64,000 nt of DNA from Haloterrigena salifodinae (GTDB taxonomy: Archaea > Halobacteriota > Halobacteria > Halobacteriales > Natrialbaceae): contig NZ_RQWN01000002.1 in NCBI RefSeq assembly GCF_003977755.1, positions 744,001-808,000 of the forward strand, written 5' to 3'. The notes below the pieces were generated by a model. It ran no database searches. It had not been told where the DNA came from and saw nothing but the letters and a program-made list of their open reading frames with translations. The position numbers were made by a program, and so were the translations under genes. Positions 52,314 through 60,722 of this stretch are shown piece after piece; positions within the stretch are counted from its first letter, which is position 1; every line of letters begins with the position of its first letter.

Positions 52314-53262
52314 CCGGTCTCTCGAGAACGCGTCCCTCGAGACGCTTGTCGAGGAACTCCGCGCACTCCGAGCGCGAAACGAGCGACTCGAGGAGCGCGT
52401 CGCCGACCTCGAGCGGCGGGTCGACGAGTGCGAGGCCGACGCGGACGAGCACGAGACTCGTCTCCAAACCCACGATGACCAACTCCAAACCCACGACGAG
52501 GAACTCGAGACCCATACCGAACGCTTCGAGCACCACGAAACCGAGACCGACCGTCTAGAAGCAATCACGGAAGCCACCCGCAAACGCACGGGCGCGAACA
52601 AGGCCCGCATCGAGGAGTTCCAGGCCCGCGAACTCGAGAAGGGCGCCCACCTCCGCACGGACAACGTCGACGAACACGAGATCGACGTCCCCGACGGGAG
52701 ACTCGAGCGGATCACTAAGACCGACAACCGGCCCTACTACCGCTTGCCCGATCATGAGGACCCCCTGAACCGAGACGACGTGACCCTCGCCCACGGGGAC
52801 CTCCTCCCGATCCAGCAATTGGCCCGGATGGATACGGACATGCGCCGCGCGACGGCCGACGCGCTCCCGACCCGACTGGCCGCCAGACTCTGGGAGGCCA
52901 GAGCCGACCCCACAGTGGGAGACGACCCCTGGACGACCGGCTGCAAGTCCGTCCGGGAGTACGTCGCTGCCTCCGATCTGAAACACTGGATCCGCAGACA
53001 GGAAGAAGGCATCAGCGAGACCTACGCGAAGAAACTCGTCTCCCGGACGATCGACGCGGCGCTCGAACTCTCCAAGAACCGCCTCGCGGTCCGCAAACGC
53101 ACCCAGCGCAAGAACGGCCTCGAGTACACCGAACGCAGACTGATCCTCCCGGTCGACGCTGAGATCCCCGGCGAAACGGCGCCCTCGAGGAACGCCGAGA
53201 GCAGTCCCTCGAGTACTACAACGCGAAACTCGAGCGACCCGACCGCCCCCGGAGACAGCTGA
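52306..53262 (+). CDS. Coiled-coil accessory protein with THD heptads
   Basis: This 318-residue protein starts at the ATG in the overlap with the upstream gene. Residues about 5-90 form a long coiled coil, with a repetitive core LQTHDDQLQTHDEELETHTE whose 7-residue spacing is seen directly. A charged linker follows, then a helical domain with PLNRDDVTLAHGDLLPIQQLARMD and a basic C-terminal half (LAVRKRTQRKNGLEY). It could multimerise and bind nucleic acid. The coupling with the small acidic protein and the repressor nearby suggest a plasmid or provirus relic. I recognise no named family. Confidence 0.7.
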   Translation: MTDRSLENASLETLVEELRALRARNERLEERVADLERRVDECEADADEHETRLQTHDDQLQTHDEELETHTERFEHHETETDRLEAITEATRKRTGANKARIEEFQARELEKGAHLRTDNVDEHEIDVPDGRLERITKTDNRPYYRLPDHEDPLNRDDVTLAHGDLLPIQQLARMDTDMRRATADALPTRLAARLWEARADPTVGDDPWTTGCKSVREYVAASDLKHWIRRQEEGISETYAKKLVSRTIDAALELSKNRLAVRKRTQRKNGLEYTERRLILPVDAEIPGETAPSRNAESSPSSTTTRNSSDPTAPGDS

Positions 53263-54615
53263 CGTCCTCGGGCGACCGTGGACGGCCCCCAAACGATCGC
53301 CTCGAGAGAGCGCACGTCTCTCACGGACGACACTGATCCACCCGCCGCGAGCGGTTGTTCGCTGGGTTCGGTAGTCGCGGGTCCACCGCCTCGAGCAGTC
53401 CTCGGCAGTCTCGCAAGCGACGGTCGCGCGTCGTCGACCGTGGACGACTGCTGTCCACGGACAACCGCCACCGACGCCGGTGATCGGGACTGCGTGAGAG
53501 CTGCCCGTCCGTGGCCGTCGGTGCGCTGGTCGCCGACGTCGATCCCCTGCTGGTCCGTCGCATCGGACGTGCTCTCGCGTTCATCACGATCCCGAACAAC
53601 CGAAGGAAGCACTCATAGACTCATCGATGAAGAGTGGATCGAAAGGAAACCTGTGGATCGATCGATTGCTGCTCTCCGAGCGGGCGTCGGTCCGTGCTGC
53701 AGTTCCACCTTGAATTCAGCACCGCTGCTGAAACCGCTCCTCGAGAACAGGGTTCACCGAGGGTCGCTCGCATACTCTTCTCGGGAGCACAACTCTTATG
53801 TCTAATGGTACCGTACCACACAATGTGGGCGAAGCCACGAGGAGTCACCGGACGACTTGATTCGAATGTCCGTACGGGACAGGACGGATCGAGTTTGGGG
53901 GTACAACCAAAGATCCCGTAACAGGGAAACGAGGTCGACACCCGCAAGGAGACGAACGCGGCCCGTAACTCGGCCACCGCGGTGGTCGAGTGTGAAGGCT
54001 CAGTAACGGATCTCGCGTAAGTGAGGTTCGTGAACTGCAGATTTCCAGGCCGAAGGGCCGTAGAAACGCGCTCCCGTTCGGATCCAAATCGTGGCTATCG
54101 CCTGTGTGTTATTTTATCGCCGAGAATCCCATTCTGCTGACCGATAGCGAAGGCATCGGGGAAGAGCGGAGTTCACTCGCCGCCCAGTGGAGTGGGCCCG
54201 CTCCACTCGCCCGGCAGCGACCTGCGTCGCTCCCAGGGCGCGAACGGACTCGCAGATACGCAGTTGACTGGGTGCCGGTGGTACCAGGAAAGACAGGGGC
54301 CTGTTCGTCCACAACCACTCCACTGATCGCAGTGTGACTATCTGACAGACAGCTGATCCCGTATCAGCCCCTCGAGCAACTGGGACGACGACTCCCGGAA
54401 CTGCGTTCGCGGCGGCGCGGACCGGCCGGGTACCGGATGTGACTCAGGAGGACGGCCGTCTCTTCTAGCGGGTGTCTCGTGTTGGTCACGTCTCCCGTGG
54501 TGGCTCCGGTAGCGTAGCCCGCTAGTATGGCCTAATACAACTATATTTAGATAAAGGGAAGACTTAACACTGCACGATAGACAGTGTTTCACACGGTAAC
54601 ACACCGCAAAGACAG
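53263..54615. other. Gene-poor stretch with possible mobile-gene debris
   Basis: I see no convincing complete gene. The many open frames are Ser/Arg/Pro-rich and not acidic. At 53916-54020 a plus frame reads EVDTRKETNAARNSATAVVE and stops after about 33 residues. The NAARN core resembles the C-terminal end of TnpB-like proteins (x-x-NAAxN). The rest has a mixed coding-like pattern on both strands. This may be the decayed end of a mobile gene plus its trailing RNA. Confidence 0.3.
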
Positions 54616-54846
54616 ATGGGACCGGATGAGACGTCTTCGAAGCAGACGGAAACGGAACAGGCTACTGACGACCGATCGAGAACGCAGTGGGCACGGACGC
54701 AGCCGCAACGCGAACCGGTACCGGCAGTCCCCGACCGGTATGCGGCGCTCAGTCTCGCCGAGGACGAGACGTTCGTCTACGACCAGCGAAATCCGGATGC
54801 ATGGGTGCAATCGGACACGGCCCGCTCGCTCGAGCACGCAGCATAA
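54616..54846 (+). CDS. Small acidic haloarchaeal protein, unknown
   Basis: This 76-residue protein begins MGPDETSSKQTETEQATDDR and ends in a conserved-looking block YAALSLAEDETFVYDQRNPDAWVQ. The block resembles the C-terminal half of a small haloarchaeal protein family that I recall but cannot place firmly. The first half is disordered. It stands alone. Confidence 0.6.
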   Translation: MGPDETSSKQTETEQATDDRSRTQWARTQPQREPVPAVPDRYAALSLAEDETFVYDQRNPDAWVQSDTARSLEHAA

Positions 54847-54957
54847 CGCACGTGGCACACCGCCTGCTCCCAGGGGTAGGGTGGGCAGCGAGCGGGTAGT
54901 GAAGGAGAATTATGCGACTGCCAGGAACGCGACCAGTCCGTCGGAACTACGAGCCAC

Positions 54958-55350
54958 CTACCGCTCGGTCCGGTCCGGGACCGCAGCGATCGCGGGATCG
55001 TCCATCGCCCGGATGTGTTCGAGGGCCGGCCGGAGGTCGTCACCGATCGGCGTCAGGGTGATCGCCCCCGCCTCGCGGTCGTAGTCGATAATGTGGAGAT
55101 CGACCAACCGCGGGAACTGGATATGGTGGAACTCGACCATGGCGTCGGCGTCGAAAGCGGCCTCAAGGTCCTCGACGAACACCGTACCCCCGTGGGCCGT
55201 CAGGAAATACAACAACTGCCGCATCCGGTCAGTCGCGAGGAGTTGGAACAGATCACTGAGTGCGATCGGGAGGTCGGCCGCCGCCCCACCTGCGGGCAAC
55301 GCTGCCGGGGAGCCATCGGCGGGATCAGGCCGTGGGTCGTCGCGGTCCAT
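54958..55350 (-). CDS. Winged-helix domain protein (DUF7344-like)
   Basis: This 130-residue protein has a disordered N-terminus, then a helix-rich domain starting LPIALSDLFQLLATDRMRQLLYFL and ending LVDLHIIDYDREAGAITLTPIGDDLRPALEHI. That is the ArsR-like winged-helix pattern of abundant haloarchaeal small regulators. No metal-binding Cys are present. It should be a DNA-binding or adapter protein of unknown target. It is divergent from a region without genes. Confidence 0.7.
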   Translation of the reverse strand: MDRDDPRPDPADGSPAALPAGGAAADLPIALSDLFQLLATDRMRQLLYFLTAHGGTVFVEDLEAAFDADAMVEFHHIQFPRLVDLHIIDYDREAGAITLTPIGDDLRPALEHIRAMDDPAIAAVPDRTER

Positions 55351-55853
55351 AGAAGCACCACTCGCCGGACACAGGTAACTGTTGCCTCAATTACAGCCAG
55401 CCGGCACCTAGCACGGCTCACACGTGGCCAGACCGGAGCGCCTCGAGACGTCCCACCGCGGCGCGCCCGCCCACGGCCACGCGACCGGCGCCCGCGCTCG
55501 CAGAGTCGCCTCGAGAGCGGGCGCGCACACCGGACGACACAGGCGGCATCCGACCGACCGCACGACCCTCGCGAGCGGCGACGGCGGTCCCGCTGCCGGC
55601 GGCCAGGACGCAGGCGACACTCTCCGTGGCCGCGTGGCCACAGCACTCACTCGTCGAAGCCAGCGCTGAGAGAGGGACTCACTGCCGGCGACCGAGCCCG
55701 GTGTAGCCGCCGCCTGCGTGCCCTGACACTGGTGCCCGCATGTCGCCCACCGCGGTGAAACGCGCGCTGCACAGGCCGGTCGGGCAGCAGTGCTGGGCGG
55801 CCGTAATCCAGCGTGCTGGGCGTAGGCTGGGGCCGGTCACGGCTCGGCAGTCG
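55351..55853. other. Intergenic stretch, no gene seen
   Basis: Both strands are open only in Arg/Pro/Ala/Gly-rich, non-acidic frames typical of shadow reading in high-GC DNA. No RNA or repeat structure was recognised. Confidence 0.4.
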
Positions 55854-56165
55854 TTAGCGGTCGCGTTCCGGCTCGCGGCCGAGCACGCTCGCGACGGACT
55901 CGACGCGATCCGCGGCGTCCTGCTCGCGGCTCTGGTAGTCGTCGATCTCGAGCGAGGTGATGATGCGGTCGCTGTCGACGGCGTTGTGCGCTGACTGAAC
56001 GGCCTCGAACACCTCGTCGACCGACTCGGCCTCGATCACCGTATCGGTCGCGGTCAGTTCGTACGCGATGTCGAACTCGTCGAGCGCGTCGATGGCTTGG
56101 GCGATCTCGTCGGAGAGACTCCCGTCGCGGACGGGGATGACTTCGAATCTGGCGATGACTGTCAT
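55854..56165 (-). CDS. Thiamine-binding (MTH1187/YkoF-like) protein
   Basis: This 103-residue protein starts at MTVIARFEVIPVRDGSLSDEI. It has the ferredoxin-like beta-alpha-beta fold of the MTH1187/DUF77 family, with ALDEFDIAYELTATDTVIEA and SVDEVFEAVQSAHNAV blocks. Members bind thiamine or hydroxymethylpyrimidine as tetramers in the cytoplasm. The start at position 56165 is chosen over longer frames because of composition and family length. No thiamine gene is near. Confidence 0.85.
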   Translation of the reverse strand: MTVIARFEVIPVRDGSLSDEIAQAIDALDEFDIAYELTATDTVIEAESVDEVFEAVQSAHNAVDSDRIITSLEIDDYQSREQDAADRVESVASVLGREPERDR

Positions 56166-56757
56166 GGTGAACACCTCGAATGCCGGCCGCGGGGCGGGGC
56201 CCCGCTGGCACCCGTGGAGTACGTGCACGAGGCGCATAGTTCTTCGCGCGCTGGTGCCTCCGCCGCAGACGGCCGCGCTGCGTGTCTCCAACTCGCCGAC
56301 ATGACTGGCGCAGGCGGCCTCGATCTACCAGCTGTGAGATCAGCGGTGGCACGCATTCCAGGTGCCAAACCGGCGCCAGATGCTCGAGCCAGCCGGCACG
56401 GAGCGCCCGACGTGGCGGCCCGCCGCAATCGCAGCCGACGATCGGTGCCGGTCCCGCGTAAGCGAGGGCGCCGAGCGTCGAGACCGGCAACTCGAGCAGC
56501 GCCACCACGCGGCGATACGCACGGCAGTCGGCAGGGAGTGGCGCCAAACGCAACTAAAGGAGGGCAGGAGCAACCGGTGACCACCCGCAACGGCCTGTGG
56601 AGGGCACCGCGGCCGGCGTGACGTGCCCCAGTCCGGAGCGCAGCTCTCGAGGTCGGGCCGAGACTGGCGACCGACACCGCCGCGTTCCCGTGTCTGCCAC
56701 ACCCTGTCCCGCCGCCGCTACGGTAGCTCACCCCAGGACTAGTCGGTCGCGACCGAG
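56166..56757. other. Intergenic stretch, no gene seen
   Basis: About 590 bp with no acidic frame. A few open frames are very Arg/Ser/Gly-rich. This may be a decayed gene or a regulatory gap between two minus-strand genes. Confidence 0.4.
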
Positions 56758-57192
56758 TCACCCCTCGGTTTCGACGACTTCGATGACGTTCCCGTCGGGA
56801 TCGCGGAAGAACAGGATTTCGAGACCGACCTCGATCCGTTGGGGCTGGCTAATAGGGTCGACGTCCGCGGGCAGCGCCTCGTAGAAAGCCTGGAGATCTG
56901 GCACTGCGAACCCGATATGGACGGCCCCGTGCTGGTTGATCGCCGTCGGGTGGGCGTCGTCGCTGGCCGGCTCGTATTCGATGAGTTCGATGCGCGTCCC
57001 GTCGGTCCCGGCCGTCAAGTGGGCGAAGTGACCGGTCGCGTCGTCGACGTCGATCGCTGTCGCGATCCCCTCGCCAGCGAGCGTGAACTCATCCACGACC
57101 TCGAGACCGAGCGTCTCGCGATAGAATCTGAGGGCCTCGTCCAGATCCGTCACGACGACGCCAGTATGATGTGTGTCACTCACATTCATCAT
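56758..57192 (-). CDS. VOC-superfamily (glyoxalase/bleomycin-resistance-like) protein
   Basis: This 144-residue protein has two beta-alpha-beta-beta-beta units. The first contains HHTGVVVTDLDEALRFYRETLGLEVVDEF; the second contains GAVHIGFAVPDLQAFYEAL and ends EILFFRDPDGNVIEVVE. The metal-ligand pattern (His in HHTG, Glu in ELIEYE, His in AVHIGF, Glu in NVIEVV) is complete. It could be a glyoxalase I or a related lyase or dioxygenase. Its substrate is unknown. A second in-frame Met follows the first directly. Confidence 0.87.
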   Translation of the reverse strand: MMNVSDTHHTGVVVTDLDEALRFYRETLGLEVVDEFTLAGEGIATAIDVDDATGHFAHLTAGTDGTRIELIEYEPASDDAHPTAINQHGAVHIGFAVPDLQAFYEALPADVDPISQPQRIEVGLEILFFRDPDGNVIEVVETEG

Positions 57193-57566
57193 CTGGAACT
57201 ACGATCCCCGCATATAAAATAGTCAGCTACGGGAGAAGCTAACGCGAACCGACCGTTCCGCCCTCTACTGCCGACTCGCCCGCGGTGTCGGTGGGTAACG
57301 AGACTGCCACTGTGTCGGACTCGCCACGGCGGGCAGCGCAGCGATGGCGTCGAACCCGGGACGGTGTCGGTGTCGGTTGCTGACGCGGTGTTCGTCTCGT
57401 CGCGGTCGGCAGCGCCGTTACGGCAGGCCCTTGGAGCGGCTGGGCGCACGGGACTGTCGTCCCGGCCGCGTCGCCCTCGCACCGCACCGGTCCCGTGCGT
57501 TCACTCGAGTGGCCGACGAGAACAGAAGACATTTGTCGTGGTTAACTAATCTACGCGAGGAGTAGT
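57193..57566. other. Intergenic stretch, no gene seen
   Basis: About 370 bp with only short, Arg/Cys-rich frames. No repeat or RNA fold recognised beyond general GC richness. Confidence 0.4.
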
Positions 57567-58232
57567 ATGTCGGAGCCGTACGGGCAGTCTGGTCGCATAC
57601 TCGCCGCTATCGTGCTCGTTGGCCTCTTAATCGGCTGTTTGATTTGGGCGGGCGCGACAGTCGGCGACCTGACGGAGACCCAGTATCCGGACGAGACCGA
57701 CGTGACGCCGGAGCCGGCTGCATACGTTGGCGACGAAGTCGCTCTTGGCGGCTACGTTGTCGACACCGACCCCGTCGTGATCGCGACGCGGGCCAGCGGC
57801 TACGGACGGTTCACGCTCGTGGACGCCAACGCTCAGCTCAGAACCGATAACGCGCCGCTCGAGCGGGGCGACCGGGTGACTGCGTTCGGCACCCTCGAGG
57901 ACGACTCGACACTGGTCGTCGAGCGCACGCTGACGCGCGAGCCGACCGAGACGCGCTACATGATCCTCGCCTCGGCGCTGGGCGGGCTCTGGGTCGTCGG
58001 GCGGTTCGTCCGCCACTGGTGCATCGATCGGACCGCACTCGCGTTCGCGCCCCGCAAGCGATCGCGTAGCGGACGGTCCGATCGGGGGAACGGCCCGCGC
58101 GGGACCGGGACGCGGCCAACCGCTCGAGCGAACGACCGTCGAGCCGACCAGTCGCAGACCGACAGTCAACGGAGCGATGCCCACCGAGACCAGGGCGATC
58201 GCACTGCGACCAGGGGTGAGCCGCGTGCCTGA
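57567..58232 (+). CDS. Membrane-anchored OB-fold-like protein
   Basis: This 221-residue protein has an N-terminal hydrophobic segment (ILAAIVLVGLLIGCLIWAGA) and a beta-barrel-like domain of about 80 residues (VGDEVALGGYVVDTDPVVI...RGDRVTAFGTLEDDSTLVV). A second hydrophobic segment follows (YMILASALGGLWVVGRFV), then a basic, disordered tail. The beta domain resembles OB-fold secreted domains. The 3' end overlaps the next gene, so they are probably co-expressed. The long Arg/Ser/Asp tail is unusual, as most haloarchaeal tails are acidic. Confidence 0.68.
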   Translation: MSEPYGQSGRILAAIVLVGLLIGCLIWAGATVGDLTETQYPDETDVTPEPAAYVGDEVALGGYVVDTDPVVIATRASGYGRFTLVDANAQLRTDNAPLERGDRVTAFGTLEDDSTLVVERTLTREPTETRYMILASALGGLWVVGRFVRHWCIDRTALAFAPRKRSRSGRSDRGNGPRGTGTRPTARANDRRADQSQTDSQRSDAHRDQGDRTATRGEPRA

Positions 58233-58731
58233 CGTCTTGACCCACGTGCTCGTCGGCTACATCCTCGGGACGCTGCTCTCGTTTCGCTACGCGCGGCTGC
58301 GCCCGGCCCACGTCACGCTCGTCATGACCGGCGCGCTCGTGCCGGATCTCATGAAGATCCAGCTACTGGTGCCGGACGGGCTCGTCGCTCATGTCCTCGG
58401 CGTCCCGTTCACCTGGAGTCCGATACACACCCTCGTCGGCTCCGCGCTCGTGGTCGGACTCGGCGCGCTCTTCGTTACGCCGGCCCGGCGCCCTCTTGCG
58501 GTCGCCCTGCTCGCGGTCGGTGCTAGCTCCCACCACGCGCTTGACCTCCTGCTGGTGACGGCGTCGGGCGACACCTATGCCGTCTTCTGGCCGCTGCTCG
58601 AGTATCGCCCGCCGACGGGTGATCTCTACCTGAGCAGCGACCGCTGGCCGGCGGTCGTCGCCGGGTTGGGTGCGCTCTGCGTCCGGATCGTCGCCCATCG
58701 GCGGGACACGGACCGGACACCGCTCGAGTGA
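58216..58731 (+). CDS. Membrane-bound metal-dependent hydrolase-like protein (YdjM/DUF457-like)
   Basis: I choose the GTG at 58216, which gives 171 residues with a 17-nt overlap with the preceding gene; an ATG at 58177 would give a longer, unlikely leader. The opening DVLTHVLVGYILGTLL has the first-helix His, MTGALVPDLMK the Asp-containing loop, and the SPIHTLVGSAL helix holds a second His. SSHHALDLLLV carries the last His/Asp pair. This is the pattern of membrane metal-dependent hydrolases. The substrate is unknown. A related gene starts at the right edge of this window. Confidence 0.78.
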   Translation: MSRVPDVLTHVLVGYILGTLLSFRYARLRPAHVTLVMTGALVPDLMKIQLLVPDGLVAHVLGVPFTWSPIHTLVGSALVVGLGALFVTPARRPLAVALLAVGASSHHALDLLLVTASGDTYAVFWPLLEYRPPTGDLYLSSDRWPAVVAGLGALCVRIVAHRRDTDRTPLE

Positions 58732-58849
58732 TACCTGGCATCGTGAGAGTGATGTCCGTCTCATCGCGACCGACTGTGACAGGTGCAGACAGCCGAAAGT
58801 CACCGCGAGCACCGAATAGTATCATAGGGCCAGCTGCTAGAGTATCGGT

Positions 58850-59143
58850 ATGCTCGACGAGGGACGGGTGCCGAGTCCTCGCTCTCGCAGGCAGGCCCCA
58901 GTCGAACCGGAGCCGCGATGGGCCAAGTGTACGACCTGTAACGGCACCCTCCGCCGAGGAGCCATCAGGTGTCCCCACTGTGGCGGGCGGACCCGCCACT
59001 GGTGGCTGACCGGACCGGGCGCGTGGCTGATCGTCACGGGGGCGCTCGTCAGCGGGTTGCTCATTGCGGTCGGCTGGCGGCGCGTGACCCAGCGGCTCCG
59101 CGCCTGTGGGCGTGAGCAGTCCGCCGCGGTGCGGCTTCTGTAG
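58850..59143 (+). CDS. Zinc-ribbon membrane protein
   Basis: This 97-residue protein has a basic N-terminus, a zinc ribbon with CTTC and CPHCG at about residues 27-44, then a hydrophobic segment (GAWLIVTGALVSGLLIAVGW) and a short charged tail. The layout is typical of small archaeal zinc-ribbon membrane proteins. Direction is the same as the hydrolase-like gene (118-nt gap). No function assigned. Confidence 0.65.
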   Translation: MLDEGRVPSPRSRRQAPVEPEPRWAKCTTCNGTLRRGAIRCPHCGGRTRHWWLTGPGAWLIVTGALVSGLLIAVGWRRVTQRLRACGREQSAAVRLL

Positions 59144-59828
59144 CGTTACAGCAGTAGCGAGGTGAAAGCCGTGGAAGGAGGCTAATCGTCTGATCCGGCG
59201 AAAATGCCTGCTCCTCGTTGTCGGATGAGTCCAGCTCGAGTGCCGCCGCACCATCGACCAGCCCGCTGCCCCGATCGCGTTCGGTGGCCTGGCGACCGCG
59301 GCCCCGTCACCCGATGCTCACCGCGACTCGATCAGCGGCGCCGGTGGCAGTCAGAACAGTTCCGGTCAGGCCTGCGACGGCGCTGCCGAGACTGCCGAGC
59401 AGCGTGCGGCCGTCCGGGACGACGGCTGTCCACGGGAGGCCGACGAGTTCGGAACAAGGGCGCGTCGCGACCGCGAGCGACGGGCCGATGCGCTCGAGAG
59501 CGCGCGGACGAACACGACGGCGATACTCGACTCGAGCACGCTACTGCCCGACTCGGGACGACCAACAGAGTAGTCCCGTATCGATGGTGAGTCGAGGACG
59601 TGAAGCGACCGACGCTGATCGCCCCGCCGTCGGGAAACCGAAACGGACGCGAGATGGCAGCCGGCAGTCGCGGCGGTCACTCCGAGACGGCTCGCGATGG
59701 GGATTCGGCCGCAAACTATTCCTGGATAATACCACTTTATTATCGATCTTTCAACCGTTGATTTTCACGAATCCGTGTGTATCAGTCTCAGTCTACGTTT
59801 ATAGCGGCCCTCGTGGCACGTCGTTGTG
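59144..59828. other. Long intergenic region, no gene seen
   Basis: About 680 bp with Arg/Ser-rich frames only. A mildly AT-rich segment (59720-59800) just before the next gene is the likely promoter. Confidence 0.4.
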
Positions 59829-60044
59829 ATGTCCACGAGTGAACGCCGACTAACAGTTCCGAACGAGCTTGCATCGCCGCAGGCCAAACTCGTCTATCTG
59901 GCCGTCCGCGTAACGGACGAGCCGACGGTCACCCAACTGCAGCAGCTGTTAGGGCTCTCCAAACTCACGCTCTTGCCGCTTCTCGCATCGCTCGACGACC
60001 ACGATTTCATTCGGCGGACGGAGGACGGCTATGTCGGCCGGTGA
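59829..60044 (+). CDS. Small winged-helix protein at the head of the thiolase operon
   Basis: This 71-residue protein starts at MSTSERRLTVPNELASPQAK; a GTG three bases earlier gives one more Met. It is a single winged-helix domain (KLVYLAVRVTDEPTVTQLQQLLGLSKLTLLPLLASLDDHDFIRR) as in TrmB/MarR-like small regulators. Its 3' end overlaps the next gene by 14 nt. It may regulate this operon or be an adapter. Confidence 0.72.
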   Translation: MSTSERRLTVPNELASPQAKLVYLAVRVTDEPTVTQLQQLLGLSKLTLLPLLASLDDHDFIRRTEDGYVGR

Positions 60045-60597
60045 GTCCGCTCCGTCTTCGGCCGTCGCGCTCGATGCGGCGGACCTCCGGATCGACTGTT
60101 ACGTCCGATCCGACGTCCCCGCCCCGATCGGCGAGATCGTCGACGGCGTCGTCGGGCGACTGGAGTCCCTCTGCGAGGCCGGGCGAATCGACGAGTACCG
60201 GGTCGTTAGCTGGCCGCCGGAAACAGGCGCCGCGAGCGCGCCGTCGCGGGGCGACCTCGTGGCCGCGTTCGAGCGCTGGGCCGACCGAAACGGGCATTCG
60301 ATCGAGCCGGGGTTTCGTCGACGCGAACTCCCCACGTCACCGCTTGGAGCGGGGTCGGACGCCGCGCGCGAGCGCGTTCGCGTCCCGGTCATGGCGCTCG
60401 CGCTGTCCGCGGACGGCGACGTGACGGATCCGGCGGCCCTCCGCGGAGTCGTCCCGTATACGGAACGGCCGAACACCGCCAACGAGCGGACGTACACCGT
60501 CGACGAGTGGCTGTCCGCGGTCGAATCCGACGCGGCGGACCGCGACGCGCCCGTCGCAGGGTCGGACCCGTCGCCGGTACCGGGGGGACAGCGATGA
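60031..60597 (+). CDS. Haloarchaea-specific protein in the thiolase operon
   Basis: This 188-residue protein has a compact domain with DLRIDCYVRSDVPAPIGEIVDGVVGRLESL and then VRVPVMALALSADGDVTDPA. A C-terminal block ends near YTVDEWLSAVES. Comparable small haloarchaeal proteins are often tagged as HTH-domain proteins, but I see no clear HTH. It overlaps both neighbours (14 nt and 4 nt), so it belongs to the operon. Function unknown. Confidence 0.6.
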   Translation: MSAGESAPSSAVALDAADLRIDCYVRSDVPAPIGEIVDGVVGRLESLCEAGRIDEYRVVSWPPETGAASAPSRGDLVAAFERWADRNGHSIEPGFRRRELPTSPLGAGSDAARERVRVPVMALALSADGDVTDPAALRGVVPYTERPNTANERTYTVDEWLSAVESDAADRDAPVAGSDPSPVPGGQR

Positions 60598-60722
60598 CCG
60601 TCTCCCGAGTCGTGCAACCGGTGACCCTCCCGCGAGGTCGCGGGGCGAGCGACTCCCGATCCGCCGCACGGATACCGCGCCGCCGAATCCGCCAGCCGTC
60701 GACGTGGGGAGGTGACCGGTGA
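60594..60722 (+). CDS. Doubtful 42-aa basic peptide in a coupled position
   Basis: This frame starts in the 4-nt overlap with the previous stop and ends by sharing one base with the thiolase start. Its product (MTVSRVVQPVTLPRGRGASD onward) is very Arg-rich and basic, unlike haloarchaeal proteins. I consider it either a tiny leader that keeps ribosomes loaded for the thiolase gene or an artefact. Confidence 0.3.
   Translation: MTVSRVVQPVTLPRGRGASDSRSAARIPRRRIRQPSTWGGDR

Noticed and set aside
53278-53805. 175-residue plus-strand frame in the gene-poor stretch
   Set aside because: Ser/Arg/Pro-rich without acidic bias, no domain, and both strands are equally open.
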